A stretch of 64,000 bases of DNA from contig NZ_CP163435.1 of NCBI RefSeq assembly GCF_041051975.1, positions 4,836,001 through 4,900,000 on the forward strand, in the 5' to 3' direction. The notes beneath the pieces are model-generated. The model made no database searches. It was not told the origin of the DNA and saw only the letters and a list, made by a program, of their open reading frames with translations. The position numbers and the translations under genes were made by a program. The DNA comes from Streptomyces sp. R21 (GTDB lineage Bacteria; Actinomycetota; Actinomycetes; Streptomycetales; Streptomycetaceae). Of this stretch, positions 8,185 to 15,303 are shown piece after piece (positions within the stretch are counted from its first letter, which is position 1; each line of letters starts with the position of its first letter).

Positions 8185-9025
8185 GGGACCTCGCCGTCCA
8201 CAGCTCGGGGAACACGTTCTTCTGCGCGCGCTTCTCCAGCCAGGCCACTCCGGCGGAGCCGCCCGTGCCCGCCTTCGCGCCCATCGCGCGCCGGGTGGCG
8301 ACGAGATGGTCGTTGCGCCAGCGCCACACCAACTCGGCGACGTCCGTCAACGCCTCGCCGAGGCGGGCGAGTTCGTCGTTCTCGTCGCCCGCGTAGAGGG
8401 CGGTCCACACCGCCTCCACCTCAGGGGACGGCTCGTAGCGCTGTGACACGTCGCGCCGCAGTACGGCGTCCGGGACGGCGTGGCCGCGCCGCGCGAGCAG
8501 CCGCAGGACCTCGTCGTAGAGGCTCGGCTCGTGCAGTGCCTTCTCCAGCTCGGCGTGGACGCGCGGCGCACCGCGGTGCGGGACCAGCATGGACGCGGAC
8601 TTGTCGCCGAGCAGGAACTCCATGCGGCGGTACATCGCGGACTGGAAGCCGGAGCCCTCGCCGAGGGCGGAGCGGTAGGAGTTGAACTGGGCCGGGGTGA
8701 GCTGCGCCAGCGGCCTCCAGGAGGCGTTCAGCGCGTCCAGCTCACGTACCGAACGCTTCAGGGCCGCCACCGCGACCGGCACCCGCTCCTCGCGGAGGGC
8801 ATGCGCGGCGGTCTCCCACTCGTGGACGATGACGGTGAACCACAGCTCCATGACCTGGGTGGTGACCAGGAAGACCATCTCTCCGGGGTCGTCGGAGCGG
8901 GTGTGCTGGAGGTGGGTGAGGACGTCCGCCTGTACGTAGTCCTCGTACGGCGTCGTTCCGTGGAAGTCGAGATGCGGGGTCTCGGGCTCCTGAGCCTCGT
9001 CAGAGTTCTGAGCCTTTTGGGACAT
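8177..9025 (-). CDS. kynA: Tryptophan 2,3-dioxygenase
   Basis: Haem dioxygenase that opens the indole ring of L-tryptophan to N-formylkynurenine, the first step of the kynurenine pathway. It has 282 residues, typical of bacterial TDO. Visible family motifs are YVQADVLTHLQHTRSDDPGEM near the N-terminus, FLVTTQVMELWF with substrate-site residues, SYRSALGEGSGFQS, and near the C-terminus WRWRNDHLVATRRAMG, which carries the axial haem histidine, followed by GTGGSAGVAWL. It is first in a two-gene operon with kynU (8-bp overlap). A hairpin at 9133-9161 separates it from the upstream gene. Confidence 0.96.
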   Translation of the reverse strand: MSQKAQNSDEAQEPETPHLDFHGTTPYEDYVQADVLTHLQHTRSDDPGEMVFLVTTQVMELWFTVIVHEWETAAHALREERVPVAVAALKRSVRELDALNASWRPLAQLTPAQFNSYRSALGEGSGFQSAMYRRMEFLLGDKSASMLVPHRGAPRVHAELEKALHEPSLYDEVLRLLARRGHAVPDAVLRRDVSQRYEPSPEVEAVWTALYAGDENDELARLGEALTDVAELVWRWRNDHLVATRRAMGAKAGTGGSAGVAWLEKRAQKNVFPELWTARSHV

Positions 9026-9132
9026 CGCTGTCTCCTGATACGTACTCCGGGTAGCGGTCCGCCCCTGCCGTTACCGACACGGGGGCCCCGGTCCCCACCG
9101 CGCATCCTCCACAATCGTCCCCCGAAACCGCA

Positions 9133-9161
9133 AGGTCCGCCCGGTCACACCGGGCGGACCT
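9133..9161 (-). terminator. Hairpin terminator after the DUF3151 gene
   Basis: Perfect 13-bp stem AGGTCCGCCCGGT with 3-nt loop CAC, in the gap between the DUF3151 stop (9179) and the kynA start (9025). There is no clear T-tract, as is usual for high-GC actinomycete terminators. Confidence 0.7.
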
Positions 9162-9178
9162 GCATCAATGGCCCCGCT

Positions 9179-9592
9179 CTAGCCCAGCGTCTGGGCCGCG
9201 GCCGGCGAGGAGTCCTTCAGGAACTGGCTGCAGCGCTCGTACTCCTCCTGCTCGCCGATCGACTGCGCGGCGCGGGCGAGGGCGTGCAGGGCGCGCAGGA
9301 AGCCGCGGTTGGGCTCGTGCTCCCAGGGCACCGGGCCGTGGCCCTTCCAGCCGCTGCGGCGCAGGGCGTCCAGGCCGCGGTGGTAACCGGTACGCGCGTA
9401 GGCGTACGACTCGACGACGCTGCCCCGCTCGAACGCCTCGTCGGCGAGCTGGGCCCAGGCGAGCGAGGAGGTGGGGTACTTCGCGGCGACGTCGGCGGGG
9501 GCCGTGCCGTTCGCGAGGAGCTCGCGCGGCTCCGGATCGTCGGGCAGATGGGTCGGGGGCGGTCCCCCGAGAAGGTTCTCGTGAAGGCTCAT
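9179..9592 (-). CDS. DUF3151 domain-containing protein
   Basis: Small cytoplasmic protein of 137 residues from the ATG at 9592 (MSLHENLLGGPPPTHLPDDP). It matches the actinomycete-specific DUF3151 family, whose function is not known. Conserved stretches include YPTSSLAWAQLADEAF, AYARTGYHRGLDALRR, GWKGHGPVPWEHEPN and LARAAQSIGEQEEYERC; the helical pattern is TPR-like. The open frame continues far upstream through the exporter gene in another phase, but that extension is a shadow. It is flanked by its own terminator and lies in the conserved fbaA-pyrE neighbourhood. Confidence 0.9.
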   Translation of the reverse strand: MSLHENLLGGPPPTHLPDDPEPRELLANGTAPADVAAKYPTSSLAWAQLADEAFERGSVVESYAYARTGYHRGLDALRRSGWKGHGPVPWEHEPNRGFLRALHALARAAQSIGEQEEYERCSQFLKDSSPAAAQTLG

Positions 9593-9681
9593 GGGTTCCA
9601 GTCTGCTCCATTGCCCGTGATCGGTAACGGTTGCCCGTGCCCTCCGGGGAATGCCTGGTTCCATGTGCCCCGCAAGGCGCT

Positions 9682-11190
9682 CTAGACCTGACCGGCGTCC
9701 AAGGCCCCGGCCGTCCGCTCCGGCTCCAGCGGCGGCGCGGTGACACAGCCGTGCGTACGGCACTCGGGGCGCCGGCAGTCCGGCGCCGGACGCCGTACGG
9801 TCGCGAAGGCGAGCACCGCGCCCACCGTGAGCACGGCCGCGCACAGCGGCATCGCTCGCCGGAACGCGTCGTCGAACTGCTCCGGCACGCGGTACGCCTC
9901 CGGGCCCATCCCCACCAGCAGCGGCAGCGCGGCCACGGCGACCAGCCCGGCCGCGCGGGCCGCCGCGTTGTTGATGCCGCTGGCCAGCCCCGCCCGCCCC
10001 ACGTCCACGGACGCGAGCACCGTCGCGGTCAGCGGCGCCACCAGGGTCACCATGCCGAGCCCCAGCACCAGCAGCGCGGGCAGCACGTCGGCGACGTAGG
10101 AGGCGTCCGGCCCGACCCGCAGCATCAGCAGCATCCCGGCCGCGCACAGCAGCGGGCCCACGGTCAGCGGGATACGCGGACCGATGCGCTGGGCGAGGGC
10201 ACCCGAGCGGGCGGAGAACAGCAGCATCAGGGCGGTCGTCGGCAGCAGCGCCGTACCGGCGCCGAGGGCCGAGTAGCCGGCCACCACCTGGAGTTGCAGC
10301 GCGGAGAGGAAGAAGAAGCCCGCGAACGCCGCGTACACGCACAGGGTCACCAGATTGACCACCGTGAACTGGCGCGAGGCGAAGATGTCCGGCGGCATCA
10401 TCGGGTCGGGCCGCCGCCGCTCCACGGACACGAACGCGACACCCGCCGCCACGCCCGCGACCGCCGACACGACCACCAGCACGGAGCCGCCGTGCGCCTC
10501 GATCAGCGCATACGTCACCAGGGCGAGGGAGAGCGCCCCGAGGGCCGCGCCGAGCACGTCGAAACGGCCGTGCGTACGGCCGTCCGCCGACTCCGGAACA
10601 TGCCGTACGGCGATGGGGGCGCAGAGCAGCGCCACCGGGACGTTCAGCAGGAAGACCCAGCGCCAGCCGGGGCCGTCCACCAGCCAGCCGCCCAGGAACG
10701 GGCCGACCGCCGCGCCGATGCCGCCGAACCCCGACCACAGGCCGACCGCCCTGGCCCGGTCGTCCGGGTGGAAGGACGCCTGGATCAGCGCGAGCGAGCC
10801 CGGCGTGAGCAGCGCCCCGCCGACGCCCTGCAGGGCACGGGCCGCCACCAGTACGCCCGAGGTGGGCGCGAGCCCGCACAGCAGCGACGCCGCGGCGAAC
10901 CACACCACACCGATGACGAAGATCTTCCGGCGCCCGAAGTGGTCCCCGAGCGCACCGCCCAGCAGGATCAGGCCGGCCAGGGTCACCATGTACGCGTTCA
11001 CGGTCCACTGCAGGGCCGTGAGGTCCGCGTCCAGATCGCGGCCGATGCGCGGCAGCGCGACGTTGACGACCGTCGAGTCCAGCATCGCCATGCTGGAGCC
11101 GAGCACGGTGGTCAGCAGGATCCACTTTCCCGTGCCGCTCGCGATTCTTACGGCCGGTACGGCCGGGTTCTCCTGCGGAGGGGCAGCCAT
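9682..11190 (-). CDS. MFS drug transporter, DHA2 (EmrB/QacA-like) family
   Basis: Proton-driven exporter of 502 residues with about 14 hydrophobic helices, the DHA2 arrangement. Motifs: the first-helix signature GSSMAMLDSTVVNVALPRIG, ALQWTVNAYMVTLAGLIL, motif A GDHFGRRKIF, and the motif C region GGIGAAVGPFLGGWL with WRWVFLLNVP. Start chosen at ATG 11190 (MAAPPQENP); an ATG four codons upstream is also possible. The last 40 residues contain a Cys-rich stretch (PDCRRPECRTHGCV) not typical of the family. No dedicated regulator is adjacent. Substrate unknown. Confidence 0.9.
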   Translation of the reverse strand: MAAPPQENPAVPAVRIASGTGKWILLTTVLGSSMAMLDSTVVNVALPRIGRDLDADLTALQWTVNAYMVTLAGLILLGGALGDHFGRRKIFVIGVVWFAAASLLCGLAPTSGVLVAARALQGVGGALLTPGSLALIQASFHPDDRARAVGLWSGFGGIGAAVGPFLGGWLVDGPGWRWVFLLNVPVALLCAPIAVRHVPESADGRTHGRFDVLGAALGALSLALVTYALIEAHGGSVLVVVSAVAGVAAGVAFVSVERRRPDPMMPPDIFASRQFTVVNLVTLCVYAAFAGFFFLSALQLQVVAGYSALGAGTALLPTTALMLLFSARSGALAQRIGPRIPLTVGPLLCAAGMLLMLRVGPDASYVADVLPALLVLGLGMVTLVAPLTATVLASVDVGRAGLASGINNAAARAAGLVAVAALPLLVGMGPEAYRVPEQFDDAFRRAMPLCAAVLTVGAVLAFATVRRPAPDCRRPECRTHGCVTAPPLEPERTAGALDAGQV

Positions 11191-11207
11191 ACATCGGAGC
11201 ATACGTA

Positions 11208-11238
11208 AGGGCTCGGCACCTTGCGGGTACCGAGCCCT
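11208..11238 (-). terminator. Terminator after fbaA
   Basis: Stem AGGGCTCGG (11208-11216) pairing with CCGAGCCCT (11230-11238), extended inward by three more pairs after one mismatch, loop TTGC. Both flanks are T/A-rich enough for bidirectional function. It lies between the fbaA stop and the exporter start. Confidence 0.7.
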
Positions 11239-11300
11239 TTCTCGTACGGATCGGCCTTCCGGCCGGGTGTACAGCTCCGGGTGTACAGCTCCCGGGTGTA

Positions 11301-12332
11301 CTACTTCAGCTTCGTGCCCGTGGAGCGCAGCGCGCCGCACGCCTCGGCGACGCGGGCCGCCATCGACGCCTCGGCGAGCTTGCCCCAGGTGCGCGGGTCG
11401 TACTTCGACTTGGTGCCGACCTCGCCGTCGACCTTCAGGACGCCGTCGTAGTTCTTGAGCATGTGGTCCGCGACCGGACGCGTGAAGGCGTACTGCGTGT
11501 CGGTGTCGAGGTTCATCTTCACGACGCCGTTCTCCAGCGCCGTGGCGATCTCCTCGGCCGTGGAGCCGGAGCCGCCGTGGAAGACGAAGTCGAACGGCTG
11601 CGAACCGGCCGGCCGGCCGTACTTCGCGGCGACGCCCTCGTTCAGCTGCTTCAGGAGCTCGGGGCGCAGCACGACGTTGCCCGGCTTGTACACGCCGTGC
11701 ACGTTGCCGAAGGACGCGGCGAGCAGGTAGCGGCCCTTCTCGCCCAGGCCGAGCGCCTCGGCGGTGCGCAGCGCGTCGTCGACCGTGGTGTAGAGGGAGT
11801 CGTTGATCTCGTGCGAGACACCGTCCTCCTCGCCGCCGGTCGGGGTGATCTCGACCTCGAGGATGATCTTCGCGGCGGCGGCCTTCGCGAGCAGCTCCTG
11901 GCCGATGGCCAGGTTGTCGGCGAGGGTCTCGGCGGAGCCGTCCCACATGTGCGACTGGAACAGCGGGTTCTCGCCCTTGGCGACGCGCTCGGCGGAGATG
12001 TCGAGCAGCGGACGTACGTAGCCGTCCAGCTTGTCCTTGGGGCAGTGGTCCGTGTGCAGCGCGACCGTGATGTCGTACTTGGCGGCGACGATGTGCGCGA
12101 ACTCGGCGAGCGCGACCGCGCCGATCACCATCTCCTTCTTGTGCTGGCCGCCCAGGAACTCGGCGCCACCCGTGGAGATCTGGATGATGCCGTCGCTCTC
12201 CGCCTCCGCGAAGCCGCGCAGCGCAGCGTGCAGGGTCTGGGACGAGGTCACGTTGATGGCCGGGTAGGCGAACTTGCCTGCCTTCGCCCGGTCGAGCATC
12301 TCGTTGTAGACCTCGGGGGTTGCGATGGGCAT
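11301..12332 (-). CDS. fbaA: Class II fructose-bisphosphate aldolase
   Basis: Zinc-dependent aldolase of glycolysis/gluconeogenesis cleaving fructose 1,6-bisphosphate to DHAP and glyceraldehyde 3-phosphate; 343 residues, as in other actinomycete enzymes. The zinc and catalytic region is visible in ALHTDHCPKDKLD (Asp and His), EVEITPTGGEEDG, ASFGNVHGVYKPG (His) and VFHGGSGSTAEEI (His and phosphate loop), ending with VKMNLDTDTQYAF. Single-gene unit with a terminator downstream at 11208-11238. Strong core housekeeping gene. Confidence 0.97.
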   Translation of the reverse strand: MPIATPEVYNEMLDRAKAGKFAYPAINVTSSQTLHAALRGFAEAESDGIIQISTGGAEFLGGQHKKEMVIGAVALAEFAHIVAAKYDITVALHTDHCPKDKLDGYVRPLLDISAERVAKGENPLFQSHMWDGSAETLADNLAIGQELLAKAAAAKIILEVEITPTGGEEDGVSHEINDSLYTTVDDALRTAEALGLGEKGRYLLAASFGNVHGVYKPGNVVLRPELLKQLNEGVAAKYGRPAGSQPFDFVFHGGSGSTAEEIATALENGVVKMNLDTDTQYAFTRPVADHMLKNYDGVLKVDGEVGTKSKYDPRTWGKLAEASMAARVAEACGALRSTGTKLK

Positions 12333-12463
12333 CTGACCGCTCCTTGTATGTGCGGGTGGCGTTCTGCTTACGGCCCTGACCTAGGGGGGCGACGTCATCG
12401 TCGGCCCCATCTTTCCAGACGTGGCCGGATGCTCCAGCCACCGTGTCAGCGACTGGTCGGTAA

Positions 12464-12486
12464 CCCCTGGAGCACCGCCCCAGGGG
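12464..12486 (-). terminator. Possible terminator after pyrE
   Basis: 7-bp stem CCCCTGG / CCAGGGG with a 9-nt loop, 25 bp past the pyrE stop and upstream of fbaA. Short and without a T-tract; moderate confidence only. Confidence 0.45.
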
Positions 12487-12510
12487 CCCTGCATCCCGCG
12501 GTCCGGGCCG

Positions 12511-13068
12511 TCAGTCCAGGCCCAGCTCGTCCTTGGAGTACGCGAAGACGTACGGGACGCCCGCGCCCTGCTCGATCTTCTCCGCGGCGCCGGTCGCCCG
12601 GTCGACGATCGTCGCGACGCCGACCACCTCCGCGCCCGCCTCGCGCACCGCCTCCACCGCGGTCAGCGGGGAACCTCCCGTGGTGGAGGTGTCCTCGACG
12701 ACCAGCACGCGGCGGCCGCTGATCTCGGGGCCCTCCACGCGTCGCTGCAGCCCGTGCGCCTTCGCGGCCTTCCGTACGACGAAGGCGTCCAGCTTCCGGC
12801 CGCGGGCGGCGGCCGCGTGCAGCATCGACGCGGCGACCGGGTCGGCGCCCATCGTCAGGCCGCCCACCGCGTCGAAGTCGAGGTCCGCGGTCAGGTCGAG
12901 CAGCACCTGGCCGACCAGCGGCGCGGCCTCGCCGTCGAGGGTGATGCGGCGCAGGTCGACGTAGTAGTCCGCCTCGAGACCCGACGACAGGGTCACCTTG
13001 CCGTGCACCACGGCCTTGTCCTTGATCTGCTGCAGCAGTGCTCCGCGTACGTCATCACTCATGGGCAT
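12511..13068 (-). CDS. pyrE: Orotate phosphoribosyltransferase
   Basis: Pyrimidine biosynthesis enzyme converting orotate and PRPP to OMP; 185 residues. The PRPP-binding motif is RVLVVEDTSTTGGSPLTAVEA (type I PRTase), preceded by GGLTMGADPVAASML and VRKAAKAHGLQRRVEG, the flexible loop with basic residues. It is not linked to the rest of the pyr operon here, which is common in Streptomyces, and is followed by the aldolase on the same strand. The upstream epimerase ends 18 bp before its start, so the two may be cotranscribed. Confidence 0.95.
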   Translation of the reverse strand: MPMSDDVRGALLQQIKDKAVVHGKVTLSSGLEADYYVDLRRITLDGEAAPLVGQVLLDLTADLDFDAVGGLTMGADPVAASMLHAAAARGRKLDAFVVRKAAKAHGLQRRVEGPEISGRRVLVVEDTSTTGGSPLTAVEAVREAGAEVVGVATIVDRATGAAEKIEQGAGVPYVFAYSKDELGLD

Positions 13069-13086
13069 CAGCTTAGAGGTGGCTCC

Positions 13087-13878
13087 TCACAGGCGGCGCC
13101 AGCTCCAGGTGGTCGCGGCTTCGAGGGGCTCGATCGGCGTGACCAGGCGGGGCAGCGTGTTCAGGCCGTTGGGCGGGCCGGTCTGCGGCTCCACGCATAC
13201 CGCGGCCTCCTGCTCGTCGTACACGACGACCCACTGCTCGCGGCTGGCCACCTTCAGCTCCAGTTGTCCGGGCCAGGTGAGGGTGACGTCGACTCCGTCG
13301 GGCATCCCGAAGCAGTCGTCCCAGGGGCCGGGGAGCGGGTCGATGCGCTTGCCGGTGGGGAGGTGGTCGTCGCCGCGCTCCTCCTGCCAGGCGGGGGTGA
13401 AGTCGAGCCGGACGTCGTCGCCGGTGCCGAGGTTTCGGTTGAACCAGGGGTGCCAGCCGATCTGCGCCGGGAACGAGTCCGCGTACGTCTCCACGGACGT
13501 GGTGAGCGTGAAGGCGTCCTCCGTCAGGGCGAAGGCCTGGGTGACGCGGCCGGGGTGGGGCCAGGGGGCGACGAGGTCGTACGTGATGACGGCCTCGGTG
13601 GTGCTGGTGCGGGCGGTTTTCCAGGCGCCGTCGCGGGTGGTGCCGTGGATGGCGTGCGGAGGGGAGTTGAGCGGCAGCTGCCGTACGACGGCGCCGTCGA
13701 GGAACCGGCCTTCGCGGGTCCGGCCGCACCACGGGACCATCGGGAAGCACCCGAACTTCTCGCCCTGCCGCAGCAGTTCGACGCCGCCGACCCGCAGACT
13801 GCCCACCCGTCCGCCGTTCCCCGGCGCCACGGTCACCTCCGCGTCACCCGCGGTCAGCGTGATGTCTTCGTTACTCAC
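13087..13878 (-). CDS. Aldose 1-epimerase family protein
   Basis: Galactose mutarotase-like beta-sandwich protein of 263 residues. Recognisable features are FGCFPMVPWCGRTREGRF (N-terminal conserved Asn-Arg-equivalent region), AIHGTTRDGAW with the catalytic-type His, IGWHPWFNR with the second His, and VCVEPQTGPPNGLN containing the conserved Glu. It interconverts anomers of an aldose or hexose phosphate; the substrate is not known. Ends 18 bp before pyrE on the same strand. The 466-bp gap upstream contains repeats and presumably its promoter. Confidence 0.9.
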   Translation of the reverse strand: MSNEDITLTAGDAEVTVAPGNGGRVGSLRVGGVELLRQGEKFGCFPMVPWCGRTREGRFLDGAVVRQLPLNSPPHAIHGTTRDGAWKTARTSTTEAVITYDLVAPWPHPGRVTQAFALTEDAFTLTTSVETYADSFPAQIGWHPWFNRNLGTGDDVRLDFTPAWQEERGDDHLPTGKRIDPLPGPWDDCFGMPDGVDVTLTWPGQLELKVASREQWVVVYDEQEAAVCVEPQTGPPNGLNTLPRLVTPIEPLEAATTWSWRRL

Positions 13879-13962
13879 GCCCTGACCTTACTGGCGCGTG
13901 GGCCTTGGGCAGGGCGCCGGGTCTGGCGTGGGCGCCTTTCGCAGTGGGGTGCGTGGTGGGTC

Positions 13963-14081
13963 GGGGCCGTGCCGGTACGTTCTGCCCGTCGCCGCGTGGG
14001 CGTACTGCCCGGGGGCTGAATACGGCGAAACTTGGCGGGCGATCTGCTATGCGACGGGCAGGAACGTACCGGCACGGCCCC
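13963..14081. repeat. Long inverted repeat, 29/30-bp arms, 60-bp spacer
   Basis: Left arm 13963-13991 begins GGGGCCGTGCCGGTACGTTC; right arm 14052-14081 is its reverse complement with one extra base (20 bp perfect, one bulge, 9 bp perfect). It lies in the 13879-14344 gap, upstream of the epimerase and downstream of the CoxG-like gene, which otherwise holds only repeat copy C. No transposase frame is in the spacer. It may be a dispersed element, a transcript hairpin, or both. Confidence 0.8.
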
Positions 14082-14146
14082 TTCCGCCGTAGGGCGACTG
14101 CGGGCCGTCCGTGGTAGCTGCCGGGTGGCTGGCGTAGCCGCTCTCC

Positions 14147-14292
14147 CTGCGGGCAATCGTGCCGCTGGGGCGGCACGGGTGGGCGCAGGCGGCGCCTCGA
14201 TAGCGCCGAGTTGCGCGACCCACCCGCGCCCCGCACCCGCGCCGGGTGCGAAGGAAGCAGAGGGTGCCCGGGGTTTGCCCACCCACCCCGGG
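14147..14292 (-). repeat. Dispersed intergenic repeat, copy C (inverted)
   Basis: Reverse-complement homologue of copy A at 6731-6880, similar over about 145 bp and nearly identical in CTGCGGGCAATCGTGCCGC plus the following hairpin (GTGCCGC-TGGG-GCGGCAC). The loop differs from copy A while the stem is unchanged. Adjacent to the long inverted repeat at 13963-14081. Confidence 0.75.
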
Positions 14293-14344
14293 TGACGTAC
14301 AAGCGCGGGGGCACCCGGGGGCTGCGGAACGCCCCCGGCGAGGG

Positions 14345-15226
14345 TCAGCGGCGCTTGCGCAAGGCTCGGGTCACCGCGATGGCGGAGGCGAGGGCGAGGG
14401 CCGCGGCGGGGGCCGCCCAGCGGAGGGTGGCACGGGCGGCGGCCGCCTCCGGCGCGGGAACGGGGGCGTAGCGTCCCCGCGGCGGCGCATGGTCCACCTC
14501 TTCCGCACTGCGCCCGATCATCGTGCGCCGCGCATGCGCGGCCTCGGCCATCGGATCGGCCCGCACACCGGGGAACGAAGCCCCCGCCAAGGCCTCCTCC
14601 GCGTCGTCGAGGTCCTCACCGAGCTCCTCGGTGAAGTCCTCCGCGAGAGGGTCGAGGGACGGCGGCGGCACCTCGGTCTCGAAGACAGAGGGAGAGGAGG
14701 GGGGCTCCTGTTCGGAGGCTTCGGAAGCCGAAGGGGTCTCGGAGGCCCCGGCGTCGGGGGTCTCCTCCGGCTGCGGCTGCGGCTCGGAGCCCAGCGGCTC
14801 GTCCGCCGCCCCATCCGCCAGGTTCTCCGCGAAACGGTTCAGCAGCCGCGCCCCCGCCGACGCCACCGCGTCCGCCGGCAGCTCCGCCACCCGGCCGTCC
14901 CCCCTCGCCGTACCGCCGAAGGCGAGCGTCGTGCCGCCGTCCGCGGGGACGAGCCGTAGCGAGAGGGCCAGCTTGACCGAGCCGCTGCCGCGGGCCTCCG
15001 TCGCGTCGCCCTCCACGGTGTACGCGTCGTCGCCCTGCTCGGCGACCCGCACCGCACCGCGGTAAGTGATCGTGTGGCCGCCCACCCGGACCTTCAGCCG
15101 GCCGGACACGGGAGGCGTGCCCGCGTCCTGCTGGAACCCGGGAACCGCCCGGGCCACCCGTGCGGGATCGGCCAGCGCCTCCCGCAGCCGCTCGACCGGA
15201 ACCGGAACGAACACCTCATGGTCCAT
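14345..15226 (-). CDS. CoxG-like SRPBCC protein with C-terminal membrane anchor
   Basis: 293 residues from the ATG at 15226 (MDHEVFVPVPVERL). Residues 1-145 form an SRPBCC/START-fold domain resembling carbon monoxide dehydrogenase subunit G (CoxG): VARAVPGFQ, GRLKVRVGGHTITYRG, GSVKLALSLRL, NRFAENLAD. Residues about 150-250 are an acidic, Ser/Pro/Glu-rich linker, and the C-terminus is one hydrophobic helix ending in RALRKRR, so it is probably a tail-anchored cytoplasmic-facing protein. No CO dehydrogenase genes are nearby, so a role in molybdo-enzyme assembly is uncertain; lipid or small-ligand binding is equally possible. Confidence 0.8.
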   Translation of the reverse strand: MDHEVFVPVPVERLREALADPARVARAVPGFQQDAGTPPVSGRLKVRVGGHTITYRGAVRVAEQGDDAYTVEGDATEARGSGSVKLALSLRLVPADGGTTLAFGGTARGDGRVAELPADAVASAGARLLNRFAENLADGAADEPLGSEPQPQPEETPDAGASETPSASEASEQEPPSSPSVFETEVPPPSLDPLAEDFTEELGEDLDDAEEALAGASFPGVRADPMAEAAHARRTMIGRSAEEVDHAPPRGRYAPVPAPEAAAARATLRWAAPAAALALASAIAVTRALRKRR

Positions 15227-15303
15227 GTCAGCCGAGCCTACCCAGCACGGCCCCGGCCGCACCTGCCTATCACGCGTTTTCCCGTCCGAAACCGGGCTCC
15301 GCC

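Noticed and set aside
9682..12441. 919-residue protein joining the exporter to upstream sequence
   Set aside because: The N-terminal part is a shadow in another frame of fbaA; a start at 11190 gives a normal-length DHA2 exporter.
13875..14314. Small reading frames in the gap upstream of the epimerase
   Set aside because: Their apparent similarity to frames near 6700-6900 comes from the shared DNA repeat; composition is Ala/Arg/Pro/Gly noise.
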